64,000 nucleotides of DNA. Origin: Eurosta solidaginis. Its lineage: Eukaryota > Arthropoda > Insecta > Diptera > Tephritidae. The number at the start of each line of letters is the position of its first letter. The stretch's first letter is position 1. The translations under genes and the position numbers were made by a program. The stretch is taken from positions 1 through 64,000 of the forward strand of contig NW_027136976.1 of the NCBI RefSeq assembly GCF_040869045.1. Reading direction: 5' to 3'. Shown piece after piece: positions 11,801 through 25,464 of the stretch. A model generated the notes under the pieces. It was not told the origin of the DNA. It was given only the letters and a program-made list of their open reading frames with translations, and did not search any database.

Positions 11801-13900
11801 AAAAAAAACGCAATATGTAGGCTACACGAGAACGGAGACGTCGAGTAACCAACACAAATGCGTTAAACAAATTCGTACACGTTATTTATCAATTTAACTC
11901 TAGAATTAAAGGATATACAACGAGAAACAACGTTTGACAACCTTTAAACAGTTTTAATAACTATCTCAAAAATTATCGCTCTGATGCAAACAACTGATGA
12001 GTTATCTACTTAAATATGATGAACAAAACGACTTACGTATTTTAAACATGCTAACCTTTAGCCTGGTAAGCAAATTAAAAAAAAAACGCAATATGTAGGC
12101 TACACGAGAACGGAGACGTCGAGTAACCAAAACAAATGCGTTAAACAAATTCGTGCACGTTATTTATCAATTTAACTCTAGAATTAAAGGATATACAACG
12201 AGAAACAACGTTTGACAACCTTTAAACAGTTTTAATAACTATCTCAAAAATTATCGCTCTGATGCAAACAACTGATGAGTTATCTACTTAAATTTGATGA
12301 ACAAAACGACTTACGTATTTTAAACATGCTAACCTTTAGCCCGGTAAGCAAATTAAAAAAAAAACGCAATATGTAGGCTACACGAGAACGGAGACGTCGA
12401 GTAACCAAAACAAATGCGTTAAACAAATTCGTACACGTTATTTATCAATTTAACTCTAGAATTAAAGGATATACAACGAGAAACAACGTTTGACAACCTT
12501 TAAACAGTTTTAATAACTATCTCAAAAATTGTCGCTCTGATGCAAACAACTGATGAGTTATCTACTCAAATTTGTTGAACAAAACGACTTACGTATTTTA
12601 AACATGCTAACCTTTAGCCCGGTAAGCAAATTAAAAAAAAAACGCAATATGTAGGCTACACGAGAACGGAGACGTCGAGTAACCAAAACAAATGCGTTAA
12701 ACAAATTCGTACACGTTATTTATCAATTTAACTCTAGAATTAAAGGATATACAACGAGAAACAACGTTTAACAACCTTTAAACAGTTTTAATAACTATCT
12801 CAAAAATTGTCGCTCTGATGCAAACAACTGATGAGTTATCTACTTAAATTTGATGAACAAAACGACTTACGTATTTTAAACATGCTAACCTTTAGCCCGG
12901 TAAGCAAATTAAAAAAAAAACGCAATATGTAGGCTACACGAGAACGGAGACGTCGAGTAACCAAAACAAATGCGTTAAACAAATTCGTACACGTTATTTA
13001 TCAATTTAACTCTAGAATTAAAGGATATACAACGAGAAACAACGTTTGACAACCTTTAAACAGTTTTAATAACTATCTCAAAAATTATCGCTCTGATGCA
13101 AACAACTGATGAGTTATCTACTTAAACATGATGAACAAAACGACTTACGTATTTTAAACATGCTAACCTTTAGCCCGGTAAGCAAATTAAAAAAAAAACG
13201 CAATATGTAGGCTACACGAGAACGGAGACGTCGAGTAACCAAAACAAATGCGTTAAACAAATTCGTACACGTTATTTATCAATTTAACTCTAGAATTAAA
13301 GGATATACAACGAGAAACAACGTTTGACAACCTTTAAACAGTTTTAATAACTATCTCAAAAATTATCGCTCTGATGCAAACAACTGATGAGTTATCTACT
13401 TAAATTTGATGAACAAAACGACTTACGTATTTTAAACATGCTAACCTTTAGCCCGGTAAGCAAATTAAAAAAAAAACGCAATATGTAGGCTACACGAGAA
13501 CGGAGACGTCGAGTAACCAAAACAAATGCGTTAAACAAATTCGTACACGTTATTTATCAACTTAACTCTAGAATTAAAGGATATACAACGAGAAACAACG
13601 TTTGACAACCTTTAAACAGTTTTAATAACTATCTCAAAAATTATCGCTCTGATGCAAACAACTGATGAGTTATCTACTTAAATATGATGAACAAAACAAC
13701 TTACGTATTTTAAACATGCTAACCTTTAGCCCGGTAAGCAAATTAAAAAAAAAACGCAATATGTAGGCTACATGAGAACGGAGACGTCGAGTAACCAAAA
13801 CAAATGCGTTAAACAAATTCGTACACGTTATTTATCAATTTAACTCTAGAATTAAAGGATATACAACGAGAAACAACGTTTGACAACCTTTAAACAGTTT

Positions 13901-13909
13901 TAATATCTC
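13901..13909 (+). repeat. 4-bp deletion at monomer junction (HOR landmark 2)
   Basis: Same taatatctc junction with the same flanking tags, 21 monomers (5,842 bp) after landmark 1. It begins a 29-monomer unit that ends at 21,987. Confidence 0.9.
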
Positions 13910-14458
13910 AAAAATTATCGCTCTGATGCAAACAACTGATGAGTTATCTACTTAAATATGATGAACAAAACGACTTACGTATTTTAAACATGCTAACCTT
14001 TAGCCCGGTAAGCAAGTTAAAAAAAAAACGCAATATGTAGGCTACACGAGAACGGAGACGTCGAGTAACCAAAACAAATGCGTTAAACAAATTCGTACAC
14101 GTTATTTATCAATTTAACTCTAGAATTAAAGGATATACAACGAGAAACAACGTTTGACAACCTTTAAACAGTTTTAATAACTATCTCAAAAATTATCGCT
14201 CTGATGCAAACAACTGATGAGTTATCTACTTAAATTTGTTGAACAAAACGACTTACGTATTTTAAACATGCTAACCTTTAGCCCGGTAAGCAAATTAAAA
14301 AAAAAACGCAATATGTAGGCTACACGAGAACGGAGACGTCGAGTAACCAAAACAAATGCGTTAAACAAATTCGTACACGTTATTTATCAATTTAACTCTA
14401 GAATTAAAGGATATACAACGAGAAACAACGTTTGACAACCTTTAAACAGTTTTAATAA

Positions 14459-14736
14459 CTATCTCAAAAATTGTCGCTCTGATGCAAACAACTGATGAGT
14501 TATCTACTCACATTTGTTGAACAAAACGACTTACGTATTTTAAACATGCTAACCTTTAGCCCGGTAAGAAAATTAAAAAAAAAACGCAATACGTAGGCTA
14601 CACGAGAACGGAGACGTCGAGTAACCAAAACAAATGCGTTAAACAAATTAGTACACGTTATTTATCAATTTAACTCTAGAATTAAAGGATATACAACGAG
14701 AAACAACGTTTGACAACCTTTAAACAGTTTTAATAA
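14459..14736 (+). repeat. F-subtype monomer
   Basis: Same four tags as the copy at 8,619, including acgtaggc. It immediately precedes the first 25-bp-insertion monomer. Confidence 0.92.
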
Positions 14737-14852
14737 CTATCTCAAAAATTGTCGCTCTGATGCAAACAACTGATGAGTTATCTACTTAAATTTGTTGAAC
14801 AAAACGACTTACGTATTTTAAACATGCTAACCTTTAGCCCGGTAAGCAAATT

Positions 14853-14877
14853 ACAAAAAAACCCCCATAAGCAAATT
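14853..14877 (+). repeat. 25-bp insertion in a V monomer, copy 1
   Basis: Between gcaaatt and the A10 run lies an extra A, C, A7, C5, then ataagcaaatt. The last 11 bases repeat the sequence just before the insertion, so it looks like a local slippage or template-switch duplication with a C5 patch. The insertion shifts the small reading frame so that a 67-codon frame (14,773-14,976) is open. Confidence 0.93.
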
Positions 14878-17800
14878 AAAAAAAAAACGCAATATGTAGG
14901 CTACACGAGAACGGAGACGTCGAGTAACCAAAACAAATGCGTTAAACAAATTCGTACACGTTATTTATCAATTTAACTCTAGAATTAATGGATATACAAC
15001 GAGAAACAACGTTTGACAACTTTAAACAGTTTTAATAACTATCTCAAAAATTATCGCTCTGATGCAAACAACTGCTGAGTTATCTACTCAAATTTGTTGA
15101 ACAAAACGACTTACGTATTTTAAACATGCTAACCTTTAGCCCGGTAAGCAAATTAAAAAAAAAACGCAATATGTAGGCTACACGAGAACGGAGACGTCGA
15201 GTAACCAAAACAAATGCGTTAAACAAATTCGTACACGTTATTTATCAATTTAACTCTAGAATTAAAGGATATACAACGAGAAACAACGTTTGACAACCTT
15301 TAAACAGTTTTAATAACTATCTCAAAAATTATCGCTCTGATGCAAACAACTGATGAGTTATCTACTTAAATATGATGAACAAAACGACTTACGTATTTTA
15401 AACATGCTAACCTTTAGCCCGGTAAGCAAATTAAAAAAAAACGCAATATGTAGGCTACACGAGAACGGAGACGTCGAGTAACCAAAACAAATGCGTTAAA
15501 CAAATTCGTACACGTTATTTATCAATTTAACTCTAGAATTAAAGGATATACAACGAGAAACAACGTTTGACAACCTTTAAACAGTTTTAATAACTATCTC
15601 AAAAATTATCGCTCTGATGCAAACAACTGATGAGTTATCTACTTAAATTTGATGAACAAAACGACTTACGTATTTTAAACATGCTAACCTTTAGCCCGGT
15701 AAGCAAATTAAAAAAAAAACGCAATATGTAGGCTACACGAGAACGGAGACGTCGAGTAACCAAAACAAATGCGTTAAACAAATTCGTACACGTTATTTAT
15801 CAATTTAACTCTAGAATTAAAGGATATACAACGAGAAACAACGTTTGACAACCTTTAAACAGTTTTAATAACTATCTCAAAAATTGTCGCTCTGATGCAA
15901 ACAACTGATGAGTTATCTACTCAAATTTGTTGAACAAAACGACTTACGTATTTTAAACATGCTAACCTTTAGCCCGGTAAGCAAATTAAAAAAAAAAACG
16001 CAATATGTAGGCTACACGAGAACGGAGACGTCGAGTAACCAAAACAAATGCGTTAAACAAATTCGTACACGTTATTTATCAATTTAACTCTAGAATTAAA
16101 GGATATACAACGAGAAACAACGTTTGACAACCTTTAAACAGTTTTAATAACTATCTCAAAAATTGTCGCTCTGATGCAAACAACTGATGAGTTATCTACT
16201 TAAATTTGATGAACAAAACGACTTACGTATTTTAAACATGCTAACCTTTAGCCCGGTAAGCAAATTAAAAAAAAAACGCAATATGTAGGCTACACGAGAA
16301 CGGAGACGTCGAGTAACCAAAACAAATGCGTTAAACAAATTCGTACACGTTATTTATCAATTTAACTCTAGAATTAAAGGATATACAACGAGAAACAACG
16401 TTTGACAACCTTTAAACAGTTTTAATAACTATCTCAAAAATTATCGCTCTGATGCAAACAACTGATGAGTTATCTACTTAAATATGATGAACAAAACGAT
16501 TTACGTATTTTAAACATGCTAGCCTTTAGCCCGGTAAGCAAATTAAAAAAAAAACGCAATATGTAGGCTACACGAGAACGGAGACGTCGAGTAACCAAAA
16601 CAAATGCGTTAAACAAATTCGTACACGTTATTTATCAATTTAAATCTAGAATTAAAGGATATACAACGAGAAACAACGTTTGACAACCTTTAAACAGTTT
16701 TAATAACTATCTCAAAAATTATCGCTCTGATGCAAACAACTGATGAGTTATCTACTTAAATATGATGAACAAAACGACTTACGTATTTTAAACATGCTAA
16801 CCTTTAGCCCGGTAAACAAATTAAAAAAAAAACGCAATATGTAGGCTACACGAGAACGGAGACGTCGAATAACCAAAACAAATGCGTTAAACAAATTCGT
16901 ACACGTTATTTATCAATTTAACTCTAGAATTAAAGGATATACAACGAGAAACAACGTTTGACAACCTTTAAACAGTTTTAATAACTATCTCAAAAATTAT
17001 CGCTCTGATGCAAACAACTGATGAGTTATCTACTTAAATTTGATGAACAAAACGCCTTACGTATTTTAAACATGCTAACCTTTAGCCCGGTAAGCAAATT
17101 AAAAAAAAAACGCAATATGTAGGCTACACGAGAACGGAGACGTCGAGTAACCAAAACAAATGCGTTAAACAAATTCGTACACGTTATTTATCAACTTAAC
17201 TCTAGAATTAAAGGAGATACAACGAGAAACAACGTTTGACAACCTTTAAACAGTTTTAATAACTATCTCAAAAATTATCGCTCTGATGCAAACAACTGAT
17301 GAGTTATCTACTTAAATATGATGAACAAAACGGCTTACGTATTTTAAACATGCTAACCTTTAGCCCGGTAAGCAAATTAAAAAAAAAAACGCAATATGTA
17401 GGCTACACGAGAACGGAGACGTCGAGTAACCAAAACAAATGCGTTAAACAAATTCGTACACGTTATTTATCAATTTAACTCTAGAATTAAAGGATATACA
17501 ACGAGAAACAACGTTTGACAACCTTTAAACAGTTTTAATAACTATCTCAAAAATTATCGCTCTGATGCAAACAACTGATGAGTTATCTACTTAAATATGA
17601 TGAACAAAACGACTTACGTATTTTAAACATGCTAACCTTTAGCCCGGTAAGCAAATTAAAAAAAAAACGCAATATGTAAGCTACACGAGAACGGAGACGT
17701 CGAGTAACCAAAACAAATGCGTTAAACAAATTCGTACACGTTATTTATCAATTTAACTCTAGAATTAAAGGATATACAACGAGAAACAACGTTTGACAAC

Positions 17801-20190
17801 CTTTAAACAGTTTTAATAACTATCTTAAAAATTATCGCTCTGATGCAAACAACTGATGAGTTATCTACTTAAATTTGATGAACAAAACGACTTACGTATT
17901 TTAAACATGCTAACCTTTAGCCCGGTAAGCAAATTAAAAAAAAAACGCAATATGTAGGCTACACGAGAACGGAGACGTCGAGTAACCAAAACAAATGCGT
18001 TAAACAAATTCGTACACGTTATTTATCAACTTAACTCTAGAATTAAAGGATATACAACGAGAAACAACGTTTGACAACCTTTAAACAGTTTTAATAACTA
18101 TCTCAAAAATTATCGCTCTGATGCAAACAACTGATGAGTTATCTACTTGAATATGATGAACAAAACGACTTACGTATTTTAAACATGCTAACCTTTAGCC
18201 CGGTAAGCAAATTAAAAAAAAAACGCAATATGTAGGCTACACGAGAACGGAGACGTCGAGTAACCAAAACAAATGCGTTAAACAAATTCGTACACGTTAT
18301 TTATCAATTTAACTCTAGAATTAAAGGATATACAACGAGAAACAACGTTTGACAACCTTTAAACAGTTTTAATAACTATCTCAAAAATTATCGCTCTGAT
18401 GCAAACAACTGATGAGTTATCTACTTAAATTTGATGAACAAAACGACTTACGTATTTTAAACATGCTAACCTTTAGCCCGGTAAGCAAATTAAAAAAAAA
18501 AACGCAATATGTAGGCTACACGAGAACGGAGACGTCGAGTAACCAAAACAAATGCGTTAAACAAATTCGTACACGTTATTTATCAATTTAACTCTAGAAT
18601 TAAAGGATATACAACGAGAAACAACGTTTGACAACTTTAAACAGTTTTAATAACTATCTCAAAAATTATCGCTCTGATGCAAACAACTGCTGAGTTATCT
18701 ACTCAAATTTGTTGAACAAAACGACTTACGTATTTTAAACATGCTAACCTTTAGCCCGGTAAGCAAATTAAAAAAAAAAACGCAATATGTAGGCTACACG
18801 AGAACGGAGACGTCGAGTAACCAAAACAAATGCGTTAAACAAATTCGTACACGTTATTTATCAATTTAACTCTAGAATTAAAGGATATACAACGAGAAAC
18901 AACGTTTGACAACCTTTAAACAGTTTTAATAACTATCTCAAAAATTATCGCTCTGATGCAAACAACTGATGAGTTATCTACTTAAATTTGATGAACAAAA
19001 CGACTTACGTATTTTAAACATGCTAACCTTTAGCCCGGTAAGCAAATTAAAAAAAAAAACGCAATATGTTGGCTACACGAGAACGGAGACGTCGAGTAAC
19101 CAAAACAAATGCGTTAAACAAATTCGTACACGTTATTTATCAATTTAACTCTAGAATTAAAGGATATACAACGAGAAACAACGTTTGACAACCTTTAAAC
19201 AGTTTTAATAGCTATCTCAAAAATTGTCGCTCTGATGCAAACAACTGATGAGTTATCTACTCAAATTTGTTGAACAAAACGACTTACGTATTTTAAACAT
19301 GCTAACCTTTAGCCCGGTAAGCAAATTAAAAAAAAAACGCAATATGTAGGCTACACGAGAACGGAGACGTCGAGTAACCAAAACAAATGCGTTAAACAAA
19401 TTCGTACACGTTATTTATCAATTTAACTCTAGAATTAAAGGATATACAACGAGAAACAACGTTTGACAACCTTTAAACAGTTTTAATAACTATCTCAAAA
19501 ATTGTCGCTCTGATGCAAACAACTGATGAGTTATCTACTCAAATTTGTTGAACAAAACGACTTACGTATTTTAAACATGCTAACCTTTAGCCCGGTAAGC
19601 AAATTAAAAAAAAAACGCAATATGTAGGCTACACGAGAACGGAGATGTCGAGTAACCAAAACAAATGCGTTAAACAAATTCGTACACGTTATTTATCAAT
19701 TTAACTCTAGAATTAAAGGATATACAACGAGAAACAACGTTTGACAACCTTTAAACAGTTTTAATAACTATCTCAAAAATTGTCGCTCTGATACAAACAA
19801 CTGATGAGTTATCTACTTAAATTTGATGAACAAAACGACTTACGTATTTTAAACATGCTAACCTTTAGCCCGGTAAGCAAATTAAAAAAAAAAACGCAAT
19901 ATGTAGGCTACACGAGAACGGAGACGTCGAGTAACCAAAACAAATGCGTTAAACAAATTCGTACACGTTATTTATCAATTTAACTCTAGAATTAAAGGAT
20001 ATACAACGAGAAACAACGTTTGACAACCTTTAAACAGTTTTAATAACTATCTCAAAAAATTATCGCTCTGATGCAAACAACTGATGAGTTATCTACTTAA
20101 ATATGATGAACAAAACGACTTACGTATTTTAAACATGCTAACCTTTAGCCCGGTAAGCAAATTAAAAAAAAAAACGCAATATGTAGGCTA

Positions 20191-20200
20191 CAGAACGTAG
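20191..20200 (+). repeat. Monomer with 3-bp loss in the conserved box
   Basis: Reads ctacagaacgtag where others read ctacacgagaacggag: a 3-bp loss plus a G-to-T change inside the G+C-rich box. I saw it only once, so it was not amplified. Confidence 0.8.
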
Positions 20201-21986
20201 ACGTCGAGTAACCAAAACAAATGCGTTAAACAAATTCGTACACGTTATTTATCAATTTAACTCTAGAATTAAAGGATATACAACGAGAAACAACGTTTGA
20301 CAACCTTTAAACAGTTTTAATAACTATCTCAAAAATTATCGCTCTGATGCAAACAACTGATGAGTTATCTACTTAAATTTGATGAACAAAACGACTTACG
20401 TATTTTAAACATGCTAACCTTTAGCCCGGTAAGCAAATTAAAAAAAAAAACGCAATATGTAGGCTACACGAGAACGGAGACGTCGAGTAACCAAAACAAA
20501 TGCGTTAAACAAATTCGTACACGTTATTTATCAATTTAACTCTAGAATTAAAGGATATACAACGAGAAACAACGTTTGACAGCCTTTAAACAGTTTTAAT
20601 AACTATCTCAAAAATTGTTGCTCTGATGCAAACAACTGATGAGTTATCTACTCAAATTTGTTGAACAAAACGACTTACGTATTTTAAACATGCTAACCTT
20701 TAGCCCGGTAAGCAAATTAAAAAAAAAACGCAATATGTAGGCTACACGAGAACGGAGACATCGAGTAACCAAAACAAATGCGTTAAACAAATTCGTACAC
20801 GTTATTTATCAATTTAACTCTAGAATTAAAGGATATACAACGAGAAACAACGTTTGACAACCTTTAAACAGTTTTAATAACTATCTCAAAAATTGTCGCT
20901 CTGATGCAAACAACTGATGAGTTATCTACTTAAATTTGATGAACAAAACGACTTACGTATTTTAAACATGCTAACCTTTAGCCCGGTAAGCAAATTAAAA
21001 AAAAAACGCAATATGTAGGCTACACGAGAACGGAGACGTCGAGTAACCAAAACAAATGCGTTAAACAAATTCGTACACGTTATTTATCAATTTAACTCTA
21101 GAATTAAAGGATATACAACGAGAAACAACGTTTGACAACCTTTAAACAGTTTTAATAACTATCTCAAAAATTATCGCTCTGATGCAAACAACTGATGAGT
21201 TATCTACTTAAATATGATGAACAAAACGACTTACGTATTTTAAACATGCTAACCTTTAGCCCGGTAAGCAAATTAAAAAAAAAACGCAATATGTAGGCTA
21301 CACGAGAACGGAGACGTCGAGTAACCAAAACAAATGCGTTAAACAAATTCGTACATGTTATTTATCAATTTAACTCTAGAAGTAAAGGATATACAACAAG
21401 AAACAACGTTTGACAACCTTTAAACAGTTTTAATAACTATCTCAAAAATTATCGCTCTGATGCAAACAACTGATGAGTTATCTACTTAAATTTGATGAAC
21501 AAAACGACTTACGTATTTTAAACATGCTAACCTTTAGCCCGGTAAGCAAATTAAAAAAAAAACGCAATATGTAGGCTACACGAGAACGGAGACGTCGAGT
21601 AACCAAAACAAATGCGTTAAACAAATTCGTACACGTTATTTATCAACTTAACTCTAGAATTAAAGGATATACAACGAGAAACAACGTTTGACAACCTTTA
21701 AACAGTTTTAATAACTATCTCAAAAATTATCGCTCTGATGCAAACAACTGATGAGTTATCTACTTAAATATGATGAACAAAACAACTTACGTATTTTAAA
21801 CATGCTAACCTTTAGCCCGGTAAGCAAATTAAAAAAAAAACGCAATATGTAGGCTACATGAGAACGGAGACGTCGAGTAACCAAAACAAATGCGTTAAAC
21901 AAATTCGTACACGTTATTTATCAATTTAACTCTAGAATTAAAGGATATACAACGAGAAACAACGTTTGACAACCTTTAAACAGTTT

Positions 21987-21995
21987 TAATATCTC
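21987..21995 (+). repeat. 4-bp deletion at monomer junction (HOR landmark 3)
   Basis: Same junction and flanking tags (aacaactt, ctacatgag, then gcaagtt). It is followed by V, an F with caagtg, a V with aacactag, a V with gccgctc, then e copies, an order repeated at 54.3 and 61.8 kb. Confidence 0.9.
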
Positions 21996-22544
21996 AAAAA
22001 TTATCGCTCTGATGCAAACAACTGATGAGTTATCTACTTAAATATGATGAACAAAACGACTTACGTATTTTAAACATGCTAACCTTTAGCCCGGTAAGCA
22101 AGTTAAAAAAAAACGCAATATGTAGGCTACACGAGAACGGAGACGTCGAGTAACCAAAACAAATGCGTTAAACAAATTCGTACACGTTATTTATCAATTT
22201 AACTCTAGAATTAAAGGATATACAACGAGAAACAACGTTTGACAACCTTTAAACAGTTTTAATAACTATCTCAAAAATTATCGCTCTGATGCAAACAACT
22301 GATGAGTTATCTACTTAAATTTGTTGAACAAAACGACTTACGTATTTTAAACATGCTAACCTTTAGCCCGGTAAGCAAATTAAAAAAAAAAACGCAATAT
22401 GTAGGCTACACGAGAACGAAGACGTCGAGTAACCAAAACAAATGCGTTAAACAAATTCGTACACGTTATTTATCAATTTAACTCTAGAATTAAAGGATAT
22501 ACAACGAGAAACAACGTTTGACAACCTTTAAACAGTTTTAATAA

Positions 22545-22822
22545 CTATCTCAAAAATTGTCGCTCTGATGCAAACAAGTGATGAGTTATCTACTCACATT
22601 TGTTGAACAAAACGACTTACGTATTTTAAACATGCTAACCTTTAGCCCGGTAAGAAAATTAAAAAAAAAACGCAATATGTAGGCTACACGAGAACGGAGA
22701 CGTCGAGTAACCAAAACAAATGCGTTAAACAAATTAGTACACGTTATTTATCAATTTAACTCTAGAATTAAAGGATATACAACGAGAAACAACGTTTGAC
22801 AACCTTTAAACAGTTTTAATAA
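22545..22822 (+). repeat. F-subtype monomer, caagtg sublineage
   Basis: F tags plus caagtgatgag, with atgtaggc instead of acgtaggc. The following V lacks the 25-bp insertion and has aacactag. This sublineage recurs at 35,911, 38,969 and 54,872. Confidence 0.9.
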
Positions 22823-24485
22823 CTATCTCAAAAATTGTCGCTCTGATGCAAACAACTGATGAGTTATCTACTTAAATTTGTTGAACAAAACGACTTACGT
22901 ATTTTAAACATGCTAACCTTTAGCCCGGTAAGCAAATTAAAAAAAAAAACGCAATATGTAGGCTACACGAGAACGGAGACGTCGAGTAACCAAAACAAAT
23001 GCGTTAAACAAATTCGTACACGTTATTTATCAATTTAACACTAGAATTAAAGGATATACAACGAGAAACAACGTTTGACAACCTTTAAACAGTTTTAATA
23101 ACTATCTCAAAAATTGCCGCTCTGATGCAAACAACTGATGAGTTATCTACTTAAATTTGTTGAACAAAACGACTTACGTATTTTAAACATGCTAACCTTT
23201 AGCCCGGTAAGCAAATAAAAAAAAAAACGCAATATGTAGGCTACACGAGAACGGAGACGTCGAGTAACCAAAACAAATGCGTTAAACAAATTCGTACACG
23301 TTATTTATCAATTTAACTCTAGAATTAAAGGATATACAACGAGAAACAACGTTTGACAACCTTTAAACAGTTTTAATAACTATCTCAAAAATTATCGCTC
23401 TGATGCAAACAACTGCTGAGTTATCTACTTAAATTTGTTGAACAAAACGACTTACGTATTTTAAACATGCTAACCTTTAGCCCGGTAAGCAAATTAAAAA
23501 AAAAAACGCAATATGTAGGCTACACGAGAACGGAGACGTCGAGTAACCAAAACAAATGCGTTAAACAAATTCGTACACGTTATTTATCAATTTAACTCTA
23601 GAATTAAAGGATATACAACAAGAAACAACGTTTGACAACTTTAAACAGTTTTAATAACTATCTCAAAAATTATCGCTCTGATGCAAACAACTGCTGAGTT
23701 ATCTACTCAAATTTGTTGAACAAAACGACTTACGTATTTTAAACATGCTAACCTTTAGCCCGGTAAGCAAATTAAAAAAAAAAACGCAATATGTAGGCTA
23801 CACGAGAACGGAGACGTCGAGTAACCAAAACAAATGCGTTAAACAAATTCGTACACGTTATTTATCAATTTAACTCTAGAATTAAAGGATATACAACGAG
23901 AAACAACGTTTGACAACCTTTAAACAGTTTTAATAACTATCTCAAAAATTATCGCTCTGATGCAAACAACTGATGAGTTATCTACTTAAATATGATGAAC
24001 AAAACGACTTACGTATTTTAAACATGCTAACCTTTAGCCCGGTAAGCAAATTAAAAAAAAAACGCAATATGTAGGCTACCGAGAACGGAGACGTCGAGTA
24101 ACCAAAACAAATGCGTTAAACAAATTCGTACACGTTATTTATCAATTTAACTCTAGAATTAAAGGATATACAACGAGAAACAACGTTTGACAACCTTTAA
24201 ACAGTTTTAATAACTATCTCAAAAATTATCGCTCTGATGCAAACAACTGATGAGTTATCTACTTAAATTTGTTGGACAAAACGACTTACGTATTTTAAAC
24301 ATGCTAACCTTTAGCCCGGTAAGCAAATTAAAAAAAAAACGCAATATGTAGGCTACACGAGAACGGAGACGTCGAGTAACCAAAACAAATGCGTTAAACA
24401 AATTCGTACACGTTATTTATCAATTTAGCTCTAGAATTAAAGGATATACAACGAGAAACAACGTTTGACAACCTTTGAACAGTTT

Positions 24486-24494
24486 TAATATCTC
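24486..24494 (+). repeat. 4-bp deletion junction on a V monomer (landmark 4)
   Basis: Here the deletion is carried by a V monomer with ttggac, tttagctc and tttgaacag, not by the usual Y monomer, and the next monomer is again the gcaagtt Y. It lies only nine monomers after landmark 3. The carrier looks recombinant: its tail matches the deletion junction while its head matches a V copy. Confidence 0.85.
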
Positions 24495-25045
24495 AAAAAT
24501 TATCGCTCTGATGCAAACAACTGATGAGTTATCTACTTAAATATGATGAACAAAACGACTTACGTATTTTAAACATGCTAACCTTTAGCCCGGTAAGCAA
24601 GTTAAAAAAAAAAACGCAATATGTAGGCTACACGAGAACGGAGACGTCGAGTAACCAAAACAAATGCGTTAAACAAATTCGTACACGTTATTTATCAATT
24701 TAACTCTAGAATTAAAGGATATACAACGAGAAACAACGTTTGACAACCTTTAAACAGTTTTAATAACTATCTCAAAAATTATCGCTCTGATGCAAACAAC
24801 TGATGAGTTATCTACTTAAATTTGTTGAACAAACCGACTTACGTATTTTAAACATGCTAACCTTTAGCCCGGTAAGCAAATTAAAAAAAAAAACGCAATA
24901 TGTAGGCTACACGAGAACGGAGACGTCGAGTAACCAAAACAAATGCGTTAAACAAATTCGTACACGTTATTTATCAATTTAACTCTAGAATTAAAGGATA
25001 TACAACGAGAAACAACGTTTGACAACCTTTAAACAGTTTTAATAA

Positions 25046-25323
25046 CTATCTCAAAAATTGTCGCTCTGATGCAAACAACTGATGAGTTATCTACTCACAT
25101 TTGTTGAACAAAACGACTTACGTATTTTAAACATGCTAAACTTTAGCCCGGTAAGAAAATTAAAAAAAAAACGCAATACATAGGCTACACGAGAACGGAG
25201 ACGTCGAGTAACCAAAACAAATGCGTTAAACAAATTAGTACACGTTATTTATCAATTTAACTCTAGAATTAAAGGATATACAACGAGAAACAACGTTTGA
25301 CAACCTTTAAACAGTTTTAATAA
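25046..25323 (+). repeat. F-subtype monomer
   Basis: F tags with acataggc, a further change of the acgtaggc form, and gctaaactt instead of gctaacctt. It precedes an insertion-bearing V monomer. Confidence 0.9.
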
Positions 25324-25439
25324 CTATCTCAAAAATTGTCGCTCTGATGCAAACAACTGATGAGTTATCTACTTAAATTTGTTGAACAAAACGACTTACG
25401 TATTTTAAACATGCTAACCTTTAGCCCGGTAAGCAAATT

Positions 25440-25464
25440 ACAAAAAAACCCCCATAAGCAAATT
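25440..25464 (+). repeat. 25-bp insertion in a V monomer, copy 2
   Basis: Identical insertion, 10,587 bp after copy 1, with the same neighbours (F before, e after). A 67-codon frame spans 25,360-25,563. Confidence 0.93.

Larger units (their letters stand above)
13901..21986. repeat. Higher-order unit of 29 monomers (~8.1 kb)
   Basis: From landmark 2 to landmark 3 the order is Y, V, F, V(ins), e, Y, B, c, B, Y(gatttacg), Y(gtaaac), B(ggagatac), Y(ggctt), Y(gtaagct), B, Y(cttgaa), B, e, B, c, c, B, Y, B, c, B, Y(acatg), B, Y(deletion). Relative to the unit at 54.3 kb it has an extra Y-B-c-B tetramer and lacks two monomers around the V/e region. Confidence 0.82.
14737..24216. repeat. ~9.5-kb segment colinear with 47.1-56.5 kb
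   Basis: From the insertion-bearing V (insertions 14,853 and 47,190) to the ccgag Y, some 34 consecutive monomers have the same subtype order and the same rare tags (gatttacg, gtaaac, ggagatac, ggctt, gtaagct, cttgaa, acatg, deletion, caagtg, aacactag, gccgctc). The offset drifts only from 32,337 to 32,326 bp, which A-run differences can explain. Confidence 0.8.

Noticed and set aside
14773..14976. 67-codon frames in the five insertion-bearing monomers (also 25,360, 41,781, 42,361, 47,110)
   Set aside because: Their identity reflects recent segment duplication, not protein conservation. The extra residues come from the C5 and A-rich insertion.
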